Assembly (NCBI GenBank): GCA_016875515.1
Contig: VGRA01000040.1
Coordinates: 1 to 11,826 of the forward strand
Source: Deltaproteobacteria bacterium
GTDB taxonomy: Bacteria > Myxococcota > Myxococcia > Myxococcales > Myxococcaceae
Length of the DNA stretch: 11,826 nt
Direction of reading: 5' to 3'
Shown here piece by piece: positions 1 through 7,041 of this stretch. Both the position numbers and the translations under genes were made by a program. The notes beneath the pieces are model-generated. The model searched no databases. It saw only the letters and a program-made list of their open reading frames with translations, and was not told the origin of the DNA. Within the stretch, counting starts at the first letter, position 1; each line of letters opens with the position of its first letter.

Positions 1-285
1 CAGGCGCGCGAGCAGTTCGTCGCAACGGGGCGAAGGCTGGAGCAGCAGCTCGCCGGCCACTCGCCGCTGCCCGGCCAGGGCGCCGCGCTGGATGCAGAGT
101 TTGCCGCCATCCGGGACCTGGCACATGACATAAAGCAGGCGGATGACCTAATCCGTCAGATTGCTGGCGCGAGCCAAAAGGTGGTGAGCGCGTGGCTGAC
201 GGCGCTCCGCCCGCCGGCCCGCGGCTACGACCGGCACGGCGCCCGGCCGCAGGGCGCCCTCAGCACGGTGTCCACGAGGTTCTAA
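1..285 (+). CDS. flgN: FlgN-like flagellar export chaperone, C-terminal part (5' end outside window)
   Basis: An open frame runs from the first base of the window to a TAA at 283-285, giving 94 visible residues; the start lies upstream. The fragment is helical and Gln/Ala/Leu-rich. It ends in a basic, Gly-containing tail with the motif GYDRHG, a Tyr-x-x-x-Gly arrangement often seen at the C-terminus of FlgN proteins. FlgN is a cytoplasmic chaperone that binds the hook-filament junction proteins FlgK and FlgL before type III export. The strongest support is position: the stop is 3 nt before the flgK start, the classic flgN-flgK-flgL order. The family is divergent, so the name rests on context plus the tail rather than on a decisive motif. 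The frame is too short and too truncated to show a start codon or ribosome binding site. Confidence 0.65.
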   Translation, partial: QAREQFVATGRRLEQQLAGHSPLPGQGAALDAEFAAIRDLAHDIKQADDLIRQIAGASQKVVSAWLTALRPPARGYDRHGARPQGALSTVSTRF

Positions 286-288
286 GCC

Positions 289-1695
289 ATGGCCGACCTG
301 TTCAGCCTGCTTGGCAACGCCTCTACCAGCCTCGCCGCCCAGCGGGGGCTGTCCCAGACGGCCAGCAACAACCTGCAGAACGTCAACACCCCCGGCTACG
401 CGCGGCAGCGCGCGGAGCTGGCGGCGGTGCTCCCGGGGGAGCGCGTGGGCGGCGCCTTCCTGGGCCAGGGGGCGCTGCTGGCAGGGGTGACGCAGGCGCG
501 GGACCGGTTCCTCGAGGCACAGGTGCCGGCCAACCTTTCGGCCGCGGCGCGGTACCGGGCGCAGGCAGACGCGGTCTCCGCGCTGGCCGCGTTCAACCTG
601 GAGCAGCCGGGCGGCCCCGCCGCGGCGCTCAACAGCTACTTCGGCGCCATGCGCGTGCTGTCCCAGAACCCCTCCGACGTGGGGCTCCGCCAGGCGGCGG
701 TGAACGCGGCGCAGGGGGTGGGCATCGCGTTCAACTCGGCCTCCCAGCAGATCTCCTCCGCGCGCTCCGCCGTGGACGAGCGGCTCAAGGGGGACGTGCA
801 GACCATCAACCAGCTGTCGCATCGGCTGGCAGACCTCAACAAGCAGGTCCGCCAGGCGCGAACGGACGGCGCCAGCCCCAATGATCTGCTGGACGCCCGC
901 CAGCGCGTGCAGGACCAGCTGGTGGAGATGGCGGGGGCGGTGCCGGTGCCGGCGGCCAATGGGGACGTGGGGCTCGCGCTCGGGTCCGGCTTGGCCCTGG
1001 TGACCGGGGACCAGCCGGCCACGCTGTCCTTCCTGGCCAACCCCTCCAACAACGGCCTGCTGGACGTCCGCATCACCCCGGCCGGCGGCGCCAACTCCCG
1101 CGCCATCGGCGCCACGGTGCTGGGCGGCACCCTGGGCGGGCTGCTCGAGGCCCGCGATGGGACGCTGAAGAAGGCGCTGGACGGGCTGGACACCCTGGCC
1201 TTCGACTTCGCCTCGGCGACGAACGCGGCGCACCAGCCCGGCGTGGCGCTGGACGGAAGTTCGGGGGCAGACCTCTTCAACCCGGGGGCCTCGTCCGCGG
1301 GCGCCGCGGCGCGGCTGGCCGTCAACGGCGCCATCGTGGCGGACGTGAAGCTGCTCCAGGCGTCCGACGCCGCGGGCTCCCTGCCCGGCAACAACAAGGC
1401 GCTGCTCAGCGTGCTGGCGGTGGCGGACCAGTCCCTCTCCAACGGGCAGCCGGTGCTCACGGGGATGTCGCAGCTGACCTCCTCGTTCGGGGCCAACGCG
1501 GCATCCGCGCAGGGGCTGGCCGAGCACCACGCGTCGCTCAAGGCGCACTTGGAGGGACTGCGGGAAGCCACCTCCGGCGTGTCCATTGACGAGGAAATGG
1601 TCCACCTCTCCCGGGCGCAGCGCGCGTTCGAGGCGGTGAGCAAGGTCATCCAGACCGCGGACCAGATGCTGGAAACACTGATGAAGCTGAAGTGA
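289..1695 (+). CDS. flgK: Flagellar hook-associated protein 1 (FlgK)
   Basis: FlgK forms the first ring of the hook-filament junction and is exported by the flagellar type III system. The 468-residue protein has the diagnostic N-terminus: LFSLLGNAS near residue 4, then SQTASNNLQNVNTPGYARQR at about 22-41, matching the family's 'SNNIANVNTPGY' rod/hook signature. The C-terminus (about 429-468, GVSIDEEMVHLSRAQRAFEA, then VIQTADQMLETL) is the typical FlgK D0 coiled-coil helix. It is shorter than the roughly 550-residue enterobacterial FlgK, with the reduction in the variable middle domains. The ATG lies 3 nt after the flgN stop, with a GAGG ribosome binding site at 276-279 inside the end of flgN. 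The flgL start follows 13 nt after the TGA stop. Identification is secure. Confidence 0.96.
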   Translation: MADLFSLLGNASTSLAAQRGLSQTASNNLQNVNTPGYARQRAELAAVLPGERVGGAFLGQGALLAGVTQARDRFLEAQVPANLSAAARYRAQADAVSALAAFNLEQPGGPAAALNSYFGAMRVLSQNPSDVGLRQAAVNAAQGVGIAFNSASQQISSARSAVDERLKGDVQTINQLSHRLADLNKQVRQARTDGASPNDLLDARQRVQDQLVEMAGAVPVPAANGDVGLALGSGLALVTGDQPATLSFLANPSNNGLLDVRITPAGGANSRAIGATVLGGTLGGLLEARDGTLKKALDGLDTLAFDFASATNAAHQPGVALDGSSGADLFNPGASSAGAAARLAVNGAIVADVKLLQASDAAGSLPGNNKALLSVLAVADQSLSNGQPVLTGMSQLTSSFGANAASAQGLAEHHASLKAHLEGLREATSGVSIDEEMVHLSRAQRAFEAVSKVIQTADQMLETLMKLK

Positions 1696-1708
1696 GCGGG
1701 GGCTGCCC

Positions 1709-2593
1709 ATGCGCGTGACGGACCGGATGACTTTTGAAGGGGCGCAGACGCGGACGGCCCGCTCGCGCGAGGCGCTCGAGCGGGCGAACGCGGAGATTGC
1801 GAGCGGCGTGCGCGTGGACACCCCGTGGAGCGACCCGGGGGCGGCCGGCTTCATCCTGTCCCAGACGGGCAACCTCGAGCGGCTGGCGGCAACCCGTAAG
1901 ACGACCGAGCAGGCGGTCCTGGAGCTGGAGGCGGCGGACACCGCGCTCGCCACCATGGGAGACGTGCTGTCCCGGGCGCGGGAGCTGGCCACGCAGCTGA
2001 GCAACCCCAGCTATAACGGCTCGCAACGCTCTGCCGCGGCGCAGGAGGTCCGAGGGATCGTCCAGTCGCTCCTCGCGCAAGCGAACGTGAAGTTCAACAA
2101 CCGGTTCCTCTTTGGCGGTGACAGGGACGGCTCCGCCCCGTTCGACGCCAACGGCAACTACCTCGGCGACACGGCCGTGCGGCAGATTGAAATCGCCCCA
2201 GGCATCTTCCAGGACGTCTCCGTCCGGTCGGACGTGGCCTTGAAGGGCGCCGGCGGCGGCGTGGACGTGCTGGGCGAGGTGGAGTCGCTCGCTGTAGCGC
2301 TGGAAACCAACGACGTGGCGGGCGTGCGGGCCACGCTGACCGGGCTGGAGGCCGGGGTGTCCCAGGTGGCGTCCGCCCGGGTGCAGAGCGGCACCATTGT
2401 GAACGTGCTGGAGACGGTGGGAGCCGCGGCCATGGCCACCTCCACGTCCCTGGCTGCAGCCCGCTCCAAGATCCAAGAAACGGACCTGGTGGATGCCGGG
2501 ACGCGGATGGCCCTGGCGCAGCGGTCACTGGAAGCAACGCTCCAGTCTTCTGCACAAAGTTTCCGGCTGACCCTGCTATCGTACCTGCGGTGA
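1709..2593 (+). CDS. flgL: Flagellar hook-associated protein 3 (FlgL)
   Basis: FlgL is the second junction protein, sitting between FlgK and the flagellin filament. The 294-residue product has a flagellin-like N-terminal helix with ANAEIASGVRVDTPWSDPGAA at about 26-46, the FlgL/flagellin 'L..qiaSGkri..psDdP' signature. Residues around 127-137 (VKFNNRFLFGGDRDG) are the characteristic FlgL 'n..YlFgG' segment. The C-terminus (KIQETDLVDAGTRMALAQ, then LLSYL at the end) is a typical D0 helix. Length matches the family (about 300). The start at 1709 is the first ATG after flgK and preserves the whole conserved N-terminus, although the upstream sequence is only GC-rich with a weak Shine-Dalgarno. 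The TGA stop overlaps the GTG of the next gene by 4 nt (GTGA at 2590-2593), which suggests translational coupling. Confidence 0.95.
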   Translation: MRVTDRMTFEGAQTRTARSREALERANAEIASGVRVDTPWSDPGAAGFILSQTGNLERLAATRKTTEQAVLELEAADTALATMGDVLSRARELATQLSNPSYNGSQRSAAAQEVRGIVQSLLAQANVKFNNRFLFGGDRDGSAPFDANGNYLGDTAVRQIEIAPGIFQDVSVRSDVALKGAGGGVDVLGEVESLAVALETNDVAGVRATLTGLEAGVSQVASARVQSGTIVNVLETVGAAAMATSTSLAAARSKIQETDLVDAGTRMALAQRSLEATLQSSAQSFRLTLLSYLR

Positions 2594-4695
2594 TCAGCGG
2601 TCCGACAGCAGGCACGCAACGGCGAGCCGGGGGAGACGCCGCGCGCGGACTGCGTGCGCTGTGGCGTTGGCGCGCCCGGGACGTGCTCTCCACGCTGCCT
2701 GCAGGCCCCGAGCGGGACCGCCTGCGGTCCGTGCCGCTGCTGTTCCACTGCGTCTTCCCGGACGTCGCGCTGCAGGAACCGCCGGGAGTGTCGGACTTCC
2801 AGCCGCGGGGCGCGGTGCGGCGTGTCTCGCGCCTGTTCGGCGTCCAGCGCCCCACGGGGGTGCAGAACGCACGGCCGCTCGTGTCCGCGCTGTTCGTGGA
2901 GCGCCCGGCCCGCCCCGGTGGCCCCTACCCGTTGGTGGTCCTCATGGCCCCCGGGACGTCCGGGGCCCATGCCGCGGCGGTGGGGCGCACCTGCGCTTCA
3001 GTGGAGGTGCTGGCGAAGCGCCAGGGGCTGGGGCTCCAGTTCACGGTGGTGCCTGCCACGGAGCAGGCTCAAGCGGGCTGCCTGCCGGCGCTCGCGGTGT
3101 TCGGCGGGCTGCTCGGGGGCTCCCCCCCGAGCGATGCGCTCTCGCTCGCGCTCGGCCCCGGGATGCTGCCGCCCGAGGCGTTGCCGGCGCTGCTGTCCCG
3201 GGGGGCGGAGCCGTTCGAGGCGCTCGCCCTGCTGTGCGCCGCCGGGGTGCCCATTCCCTCGGGGCGCGCGCTCGTGGAACTGGCACGGACGGCCCCGGGC
3301 TTGGTGCTGTCCCCCGCCGCCGCGGCCGTGGCCATGGCCAGCCGCTCTGGCGAGACGCGCGACATCCTCTTCCCGCTGCTCGCCCGGCGCGCTTCCACCC
3401 TCCGGACGAGGCAGTGGGCGGGCCGGGTGGTGCCGAAGGTCACCGATGACCTGCTGGTGCTGGAGCGCAAGCTGCTGCTCCACTCCGCCCGCGCCATCTC
3501 CCGAACCACGGGCCCCTTGCGCGCCGCCCTGCGCCGGGCCTGGGCCTCCTTTGCGGGAGGCGTGGGCCTGCCCGCAGGCGCTCCCCCGGTGGGGCCGCTG
3601 CTGCTGACATTCGACCGAGGCCTGTTCAGCCTGAGCCGAGGCCGCGGGGGCCAGGTCATCTCGCGCGGCAAGGCGCGGGCGCACGCCCAGCTTCGGGGGG
3701 CGTTGCTCGGACATCCCGCGCCCGAGGTGCCGGGGCTGGCGCACATCCTCAAGTGGGTGGCAGAGCCCGTGCCCTCCGCGCGCCTGCTGTACCTGGTGGC
3801 CGACACGGTGGAACTGCCCCAGGTGGTGCGCGTGCATGTCCGGCCCGGGGCGAGGCCCTCCTGTCGGGTGCTGGGGATGCGCGAGGCCATCCTCTCCGTG
3901 CTGCAGGCCCAGGCGGGCCGCCGCCCGGTGGACATCCGCCCCATCTCCGCGGAGCTGGCCCCGGTGGCCGACCGGCTGCTGCGCCTGGCCCGGCTGCCCC
4001 AGGTGCCGGGGGCGCAGAGCGCGGTGCAGGTGGAGGGGCGCGTCATCGTCGGGACCGCGGGCAGCCTGCGCCAGTACGCGCTGGCCCGCTACGCGCTCCG
4101 CCCGCGGCGCTACGTCACGGACGCGGAGTCCTGGGAGCTGAACGGCAGCCGTTTTCCGGGCACGCTCGAGCGCTGCCAGAAGGCGGGCGCCTCCACCATC
4201 ACCTGCTTCGGGCTGGGGATGACGGACCGCCGCAGCGCCCTGCTGGTGTACGGCGACAGCCAGGGGACGCGCTTCTCCGAGTCCATCCCGTTGGAGCAGG
4301 TGGAGGGACGGCTGGAGGAGGCGCAGTCGCTCCTTCGCGCCCAGCCGCAGCCGCAACTGCTCAACATCCAGCTGGAGGACGAGCTGCTCGCCCGGGTGGA
4401 GCGCCTGTCCCGGGAGCACCTCCACCCCGTCCAAGTGAAGCTGAAGGGCCGGGACGGCCGCTTCACCGCGGAGGTGCGGGGGGAGACCTTCGGCCATGGC
4501 TGTGAGTGGGGGTGGGACGCGGCCCAACAGACGCTGTTGTCCTACACGCCCGTTGGGCGGCAGCTGCTGATCGCCTTCCCCGAGCTCGACGTGACGGTGG
4601 GTGGGGAGCAGGTGGGCGGGCTGAAGCGGCTGTACGTTCGCAGCGCCGCCTGGCGCCGGCTGACTTTCTGGATGAACCGCAACGGGACGCCTTAA
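2590..4695 (+). CDS. Uncharacterised 701-residue flagellar-cluster protein; possible non-catalytic relative of class I adenylate cyclase
   Basis: I do not recognise this gene with confidence. It starts at a GTG overlapping the flgL stop (GTGA), without a clear Shine-Dalgarno of its own; the next in-frame ATG is far inside (codon 119), so coupled initiation is assumed. The protein looks soluble, with no signal peptide and no clear transmembrane helix. The first ~30 residues are Arg-rich, the region about 160-265 is Ala/Leu/Pro-rich, and the C-terminal ~240 residues are more mixed. Three stretches resemble the class I adenylate cyclase CyaA in the same order: about 48-72 (LLFHCVFP then PPGV.DF.P), 135-151 (CASVEVLAKRQGLGLQF) and 386-411 (ILKWVAE then LLYLVADTVELPQ). 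The nucleotidyltransferase motif GSxxS...SDLDxW is not present: the matching region, about 113-134, has PGTSGAH and no paired aspartates. If related, it is probably catalytically dead. It lies where fliW-csrA often sits, just before flagellin, so a cytoplasmic role in filament assembly or flagellin control is plausible. The gene is certain; the function is not. Confidence 0.85.
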   Translation: MISGPTAGTQRRAGGDAARGLRALWRWRARDVLSTLPAGPERDRLRSVPLLFHCVFPDVALQEPPGVSDFQPRGAVRRVSRLFGVQRPTGVQNARPLVSALFVERPARPGGPYPLVVLMAPGTSGAHAAAVGRTCASVEVLAKRQGLGLQFTVVPATEQAQAGCLPALAVFGGLLGGSPPSDALSLALGPGMLPPEALPALLSRGAEPFEALALLCAAGVPIPSGRALVELARTAPGLVLSPAAAAVAMASRSGETRDILFPLLARRASTLRTRQWAGRVVPKVTDDLLVLERKLLLHSARAISRTTGPLRAALRRAWASFAGGVGLPAGAPPVGPLLLTFDRGLFSLSRGRGGQVISRGKARAHAQLRGALLGHPAPEVPGLAHILKWVAEPVPSARLLYLVADTVELPQVVRVHVRPGARPSCRVLGMREAILSVLQAQAGRRPVDIRPISAELAPVADRLLRLARLPQVPGAQSAVQVEGRVIVGTAGSLRQYALARYALRPRRYVTDAESWELNGSRFPGTLERCQKAGASTITCFGLGMTDRRSALLVYGDSQGTRFSESIPLEQVEGRLEEAQSLLRAQPQPQLLNIQLEDELLARVERLSREHLHPVQVKLKGRDGRFTAEVRGETFGHGCEWGWDAAQQTLLSYTPVGRQLLIAFPELDVTVGGEQVGGLKRLYVRSAAWRRLTFWMNRNGTP

Positions 4696-4768
4696 TGCCC
4701 ACGCGGGCCGTGTCGAAGACGGTTGCGTAGGCGGACATGACGTCGGCCTCGCACCCAGGAGCTTCACC
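4696..4768 (+). promoter_or_regulatory. Flagellin gene leader with hairpin and ribosome binding site
   Basis: This is the only gap of note between flgL and flagellin. It contains a perfect short inverted repeat at 4730-4748: arms GGC/GCC and GAC/GTC separated by a G-G mismatch, with a 5-nt loop. There is no U-run after it, so it is not an intrinsic terminator. A good ribosome binding site, CAGGAG at 4756-4761, sits 7 nt before the ATG, and the hairpin ends 7 nt before that site. I could not find a convincing sigma-28 or sigma-54 promoter here. A transcript start inside the 3' part of the preceding gene, or readthrough from it, remains possible. Confidence 0.45.
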
Positions 4769-5590
4769 ATGGCATTTAGCATCCGCACCAACGCTGCCTC
4801 GTTGAACGCGCAGAAGAACCTCTTTAACAACACCCTCCAGCTGGAAAAGGCAATGTCCAGCCTGTCCTCTGGGATGCGGATCACCAAGGCCTCGGACGAC
4901 GCGGCCGGCCTCGGTGTCAGCGTAGGCCTGGAAGCGCAGATCCGCAGCTACCAGCAGGCGGGCCGCAACGCGCAGGACGGCCTCTCCATGGTGCAGACGG
5001 CCGAAGGTGCGATGAACGAGGTCTCCAACATCCTGGTGCGCATGCGGGAAATCGCCACGGAGTCCGCGTCTGACGCCCTGACGACCTCGCAGCGCGAGTT
5101 CCTTGACTTGGAGAAGGTGCAGCTGAACTCCGAGCTGGACCGCCTGTCCGGGCAGATCCAGTTCAACGGGAAGAACCTGCTGGACGGCTCGGCCGCCACC
5201 CTGACCTTCCAGGTGGGCGCGCAGACCACGGACACCATCACCGTGGACTTCACCAACGTGAAGGTTTCCTCCAGCTCCCTGCAGCTCTCCACGGACATCA
5301 AGAGCCTGACCAACGCGCAGGGCGCCATCGGTGAGATCGACAATGCCATCCAGGAGGTCTCGCAGTTCCGCGCGACGCTCGGCGCCAAGGCCAACCGGTT
5401 CACCACGGCGGTGAACACCATTGGCAACGCGGTGGAGAGCCTCTCGTCCGCCAACAGCCGGGTGCGTGACGCTGACATCGCCGAGGAGTCCGCCCGGATG
5501 GCCCGCGCGCAGGTGTTGCAGCAGGCCGCGGTGAGCGTGACGGCCCAGGCCAACCAGCAGCCGCAGCTGGCCCTGAAGCTGCTCGGGTAA
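4769..5590 (+). CDS. fliC: Flagellin, short form (filament subunit)
   Basis: This is the filament subunit, exported through the flagellum with FliS as its chaperone. The 273-residue protein has the flagellin N-terminal signature: TNAASLNAQKNL at about 7-18, LSSGMRITKASDDAAGL at about 32-48, and the long D1 helix with RNAQDGLSMVQTAEGA at about 66-81. SGQIQFNGKNLLDG (about 127-140) is the conserved end of the N-terminal D1 region. The C-terminal D0 helix is also typical: VRDADIAEESARMARAQVLQ at about 232-251, then ANQQPQLALKLL. Only about 45-50 residues (roughly 140-190) separate the two conserved halves, so it is a minimal D0-D1 flagellin without the outer D2/D3 domains. The start is set by a CAGGAG site 7 nt upstream. 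An intrinsic terminator begins about 31 nt after the TAA. It is the only flagellin gene in the window; others elsewhere cannot be excluded. Confidence 0.96.
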   Translation: MAFSIRTNAASLNAQKNLFNNTLQLEKAMSSLSSGMRITKASDDAAGLGVSVGLEAQIRSYQQAGRNAQDGLSMVQTAEGAMNEVSNILVRMREIATESASDALTTSQREFLDLEKVQLNSELDRLSGQIQFNGKNLLDGSAATLTFQVGAQTTDTITVDFTNVKVSSSSLQLSTDIKSLTNAQGAIGEIDNAIQEVSQFRATLGAKANRFTTAVNTIGNAVESLSSANSRVRDADIAEESARMARAQVLQQAAVSVTAQANQQPQLALKLLG

Positions 5591-5621
5591 AGCGGGCGGA
5601 TAGCAAGGTCGGTTAGACTCC

Positions 5622-5667
5622 GGGCGGCGTCGAGCAGGGTATTGCTCCTCGCCGCCTAGATTTTTTT
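5622..5667 (+). terminator. Rho-independent terminator after flagellin
   Basis: The outer stem pairs GGGCGGCG (5622-5629) with CGCCGCCT (5650-5657): seven Watson-Crick pairs plus one G-U. A 2x2 internal loop follows. The inner stem then pairs GAGCA (5632-5636) with TGCTC (5643-5647) around a 6-nt loop. Four bases after the stem comes a run of seven T (5661-5667). This is a textbook intrinsic terminator reading in the plus direction. It ends only 12 nt before the fliD start codon, so it lies inside the fliD leader. It should limit transcription from the highly expressed flagellin gene into fliD, fliS and orf90, though the degree of readthrough cannot be read from sequence. Confidence 0.88.
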
Positions 5668-5676
5668 GAGGGGTGA
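5668..5676 (+). promoter_or_regulatory. Ribosome binding site of fliD directly after terminator T-run
   Basis: GAGGGGTGA immediately follows the seven-T tail of the terminator and ends 3 nt before the fliD ATG at 5680. It matches the anti-Shine-Dalgarno complement (AGGAGGTGA) at most positions and confirms this ATG as the start. Its proximity to the hairpin means that any readthrough transcript carries a strong stem-loop about 10 nt upstream of the ribosome binding site. Confidence 0.65.
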
Positions 5677-5679
5677 GCC

Positions 5680-7041
5680 ATGGCACTCGACGTCACATTC
5701 CGGGCATCCGGGACCTCACTGGCCTCCGGGCTGGACACCGCGAAGCTGCTGACCGCCCTGACGGAACTCGAGTCGCAGCCGGTCAAGAGGATAGAGACGA
5801 AGCAGGCGGGCATCCGGGCCCAACTCTCCCAGCTGGGAGAGGTCACCTCCCGGCTCCAGGCGTTCCAGTCCGCCACCTCCTCGCTGTCCACCGGCGGAGT
5901 TCGTGCCGCCTCTGTCTCCTCGTCCAACACCAGCTTCTCCGCCACGCCGGGGACCGGCGCCGCCGAGGGGCGGTACAACGTGGAGGTACAGTCCCTGGCC
6001 TCCGCGGCCAAGGCGCGCAGCAGCGCCTTTACGGCGGAGACCTCCCCGGTAACGGGCGGGACGCTGCAGCTCCAGGTGGGAGCAGGAAGCTGGACCGTGG
6101 ACATCTCGGACGGCGCCACGCTGACCTCGGTGGCCGCGTCCATCAACGCCTCAGGCGCGCCGGTCAACGCCGCGGTGTTGAACGACGGACTTCGCAGCTA
6201 CCTCTCCATCTCCGCAAAGAACACGGGCTTCGATCCCACGCTTGGAGCGGCCAGTGCGTTGCAGCTGACGGAGACCTCCACGGGAACGGTGGGCCAGCCG
6301 CTGGGGGTGGTGGTGACGCAGGCGGCGCAGAACGCCGTGTTCGACGTCGACGGGCTGTCCTTTGAGCGCCAGGCCAACAGCGTCTCCGACGCCATCCCCG
6401 GGATGACGCTGGACCTCAAGTCCGTTGGCGCGGCGGAGGAGCTGGTGGTGGGGCGGGACATTGTGGCATCCCGCAAGAACGTCCAAACCTTCGCCGATGG
6501 CTACAACAAGCTGGTTGCCTACCTGCAGGCGCAGTTGAACCTGGGCCAGACGGCGGACCGGAACACCTCCCTGGCGGGAAATTCCGCCGTGCGCTCGCTG
6601 AAGGCGGCCGTGCAGAAGCTGACGAGCACGGCCGTGGACGGGCTGGGCGGGATCAGGACGCTGGCGGACGTTGGACTGAGGACGGCCAAGGACGGGTCGC
6701 TCTCCGTTGACAACGCGGTGTTCCAGCGCGCCATGAACTCGGACCCGGAGGCGGTGGACCGCGTCTTCTCCGAGGAAGGGGTGGGCATCGGGGCGCTGGT
6801 GAAGGAGATCGCGGACAGCAACCTGCAGTCTGCGGATGGCATCCTCTCCTCGCAGGTGACGGGGCTCAACGCGCGGCTGCGGGCGTTGGATACCCAGCGG
6901 ACGCAGGCGCAGCAGCGGGTGGAGCGGTTCAGGGCCGGCCTCATCGCCAAGTTCTCGGCGATGGAGCAGGTGATCAGTGGTCTGAAGCAATCCGGCAGCT
7001 ACCTCACGGCGCTCAGCAACGCGCAGGCGGCGAACAAGTGA
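5680..7041 (+). CDS. fliD: Flagellar filament cap protein (FliD, HAP2)
   Basis: FliD forms the oligomeric cap at the filament tip that folds exported flagellin into place. The 453-residue product has the FliD N-terminal domain: SGLDTAKLLTALTELESQPV at about 16-35, followed by a coiled-coil stretch to about 70. Variable, Ser/Thr/Ala-rich outer domains occupy about 75-260. The FliD C-terminal domain begins with NVQTFADGYNKLVAYLQAQL at about 267-286 and includes the LADVGLRTAKDGSLSVD segment at about 328-344, a hallmark of the family. The C-terminal coiled coil (about 395-445, LRALDTQRTQAQQRVERFR then MEQVISGLKQSGSYL) is also typical. Length is usual for FliD. The start is fixed by the strong ribosome binding site at 5668-5676. 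The TGA stop (7039-7041) overlaps the fliS start. Confidence 0.95.
   Translation: MALDVTFRASGTSLASGLDTAKLLTALTELESQPVKRIETKQAGIRAQLSQLGEVTSRLQAFQSATSSLSTGGVRAASVSSSNTSFSATPGTGAAEGRYNVEVQSLASAAKARSSAFTAETSPVTGGTLQLQVGAGSWTVDISDGATLTSVAASINASGAPVNAAVLNDGLRSYLSISAKNTGFDPTLGAASALQLTETSTGTVGQPLGVVVTQAAQNAVFDVDGLSFERQANSVSDAIPGMTLDLKSVGAAEELVVGRDIVASRKNVQTFADGYNKLVAYLQAQLNLGQTADRNTSLAGNSAVRSLKAAVQKLTSTAVDGLGGIRTLADVGLRTAKDGSLSVDNAVFQRAMNSDPEAVDRVFSEEGVGIGALVKEIADSNLQSADGILSSQVTGLNARLRALDTQRTQAQQRVERFRAGLIAKFSAMEQVISGLKQSGSYLTALSNAQAANK

Noticed and set aside
148..2004. A 618-codon open frame on the minus strand opposite flgK and the start of flgL
   Set aside because: Its translation is Arg/Gly/His/Val-rich low-complexity sequence typical of the antisense of GC-rich genes, and the plus strand encodes clear FlgK and FlgL.
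4711..4726. A sigma-54-like promoter (TGTCGA ... TTGC) upstream of flagellin
   Set aside because: The spacing is one base too long and the upstream GG doublet is missing, so the required GG-N10-GC arrangement is not met.
2998..4887. A 629-codon open frame on the minus strand opposite orf701 and the flagellin start
   Set aside because: Composition is that of an antisense shadow (His/Arg/Gln/Gly-rich, no motif), and it runs through the flagellin leader and coding start. The plus-strand frame has operon-like overlaps and a more natural protein composition.
5588..5602. A sigma-28-like element (TAAAG and GCGGATAG) after the flagellin stop
   Set aside because: The two half-matches are almost adjacent instead of about 11 nt apart, and one overlaps the flagellin stop codon.
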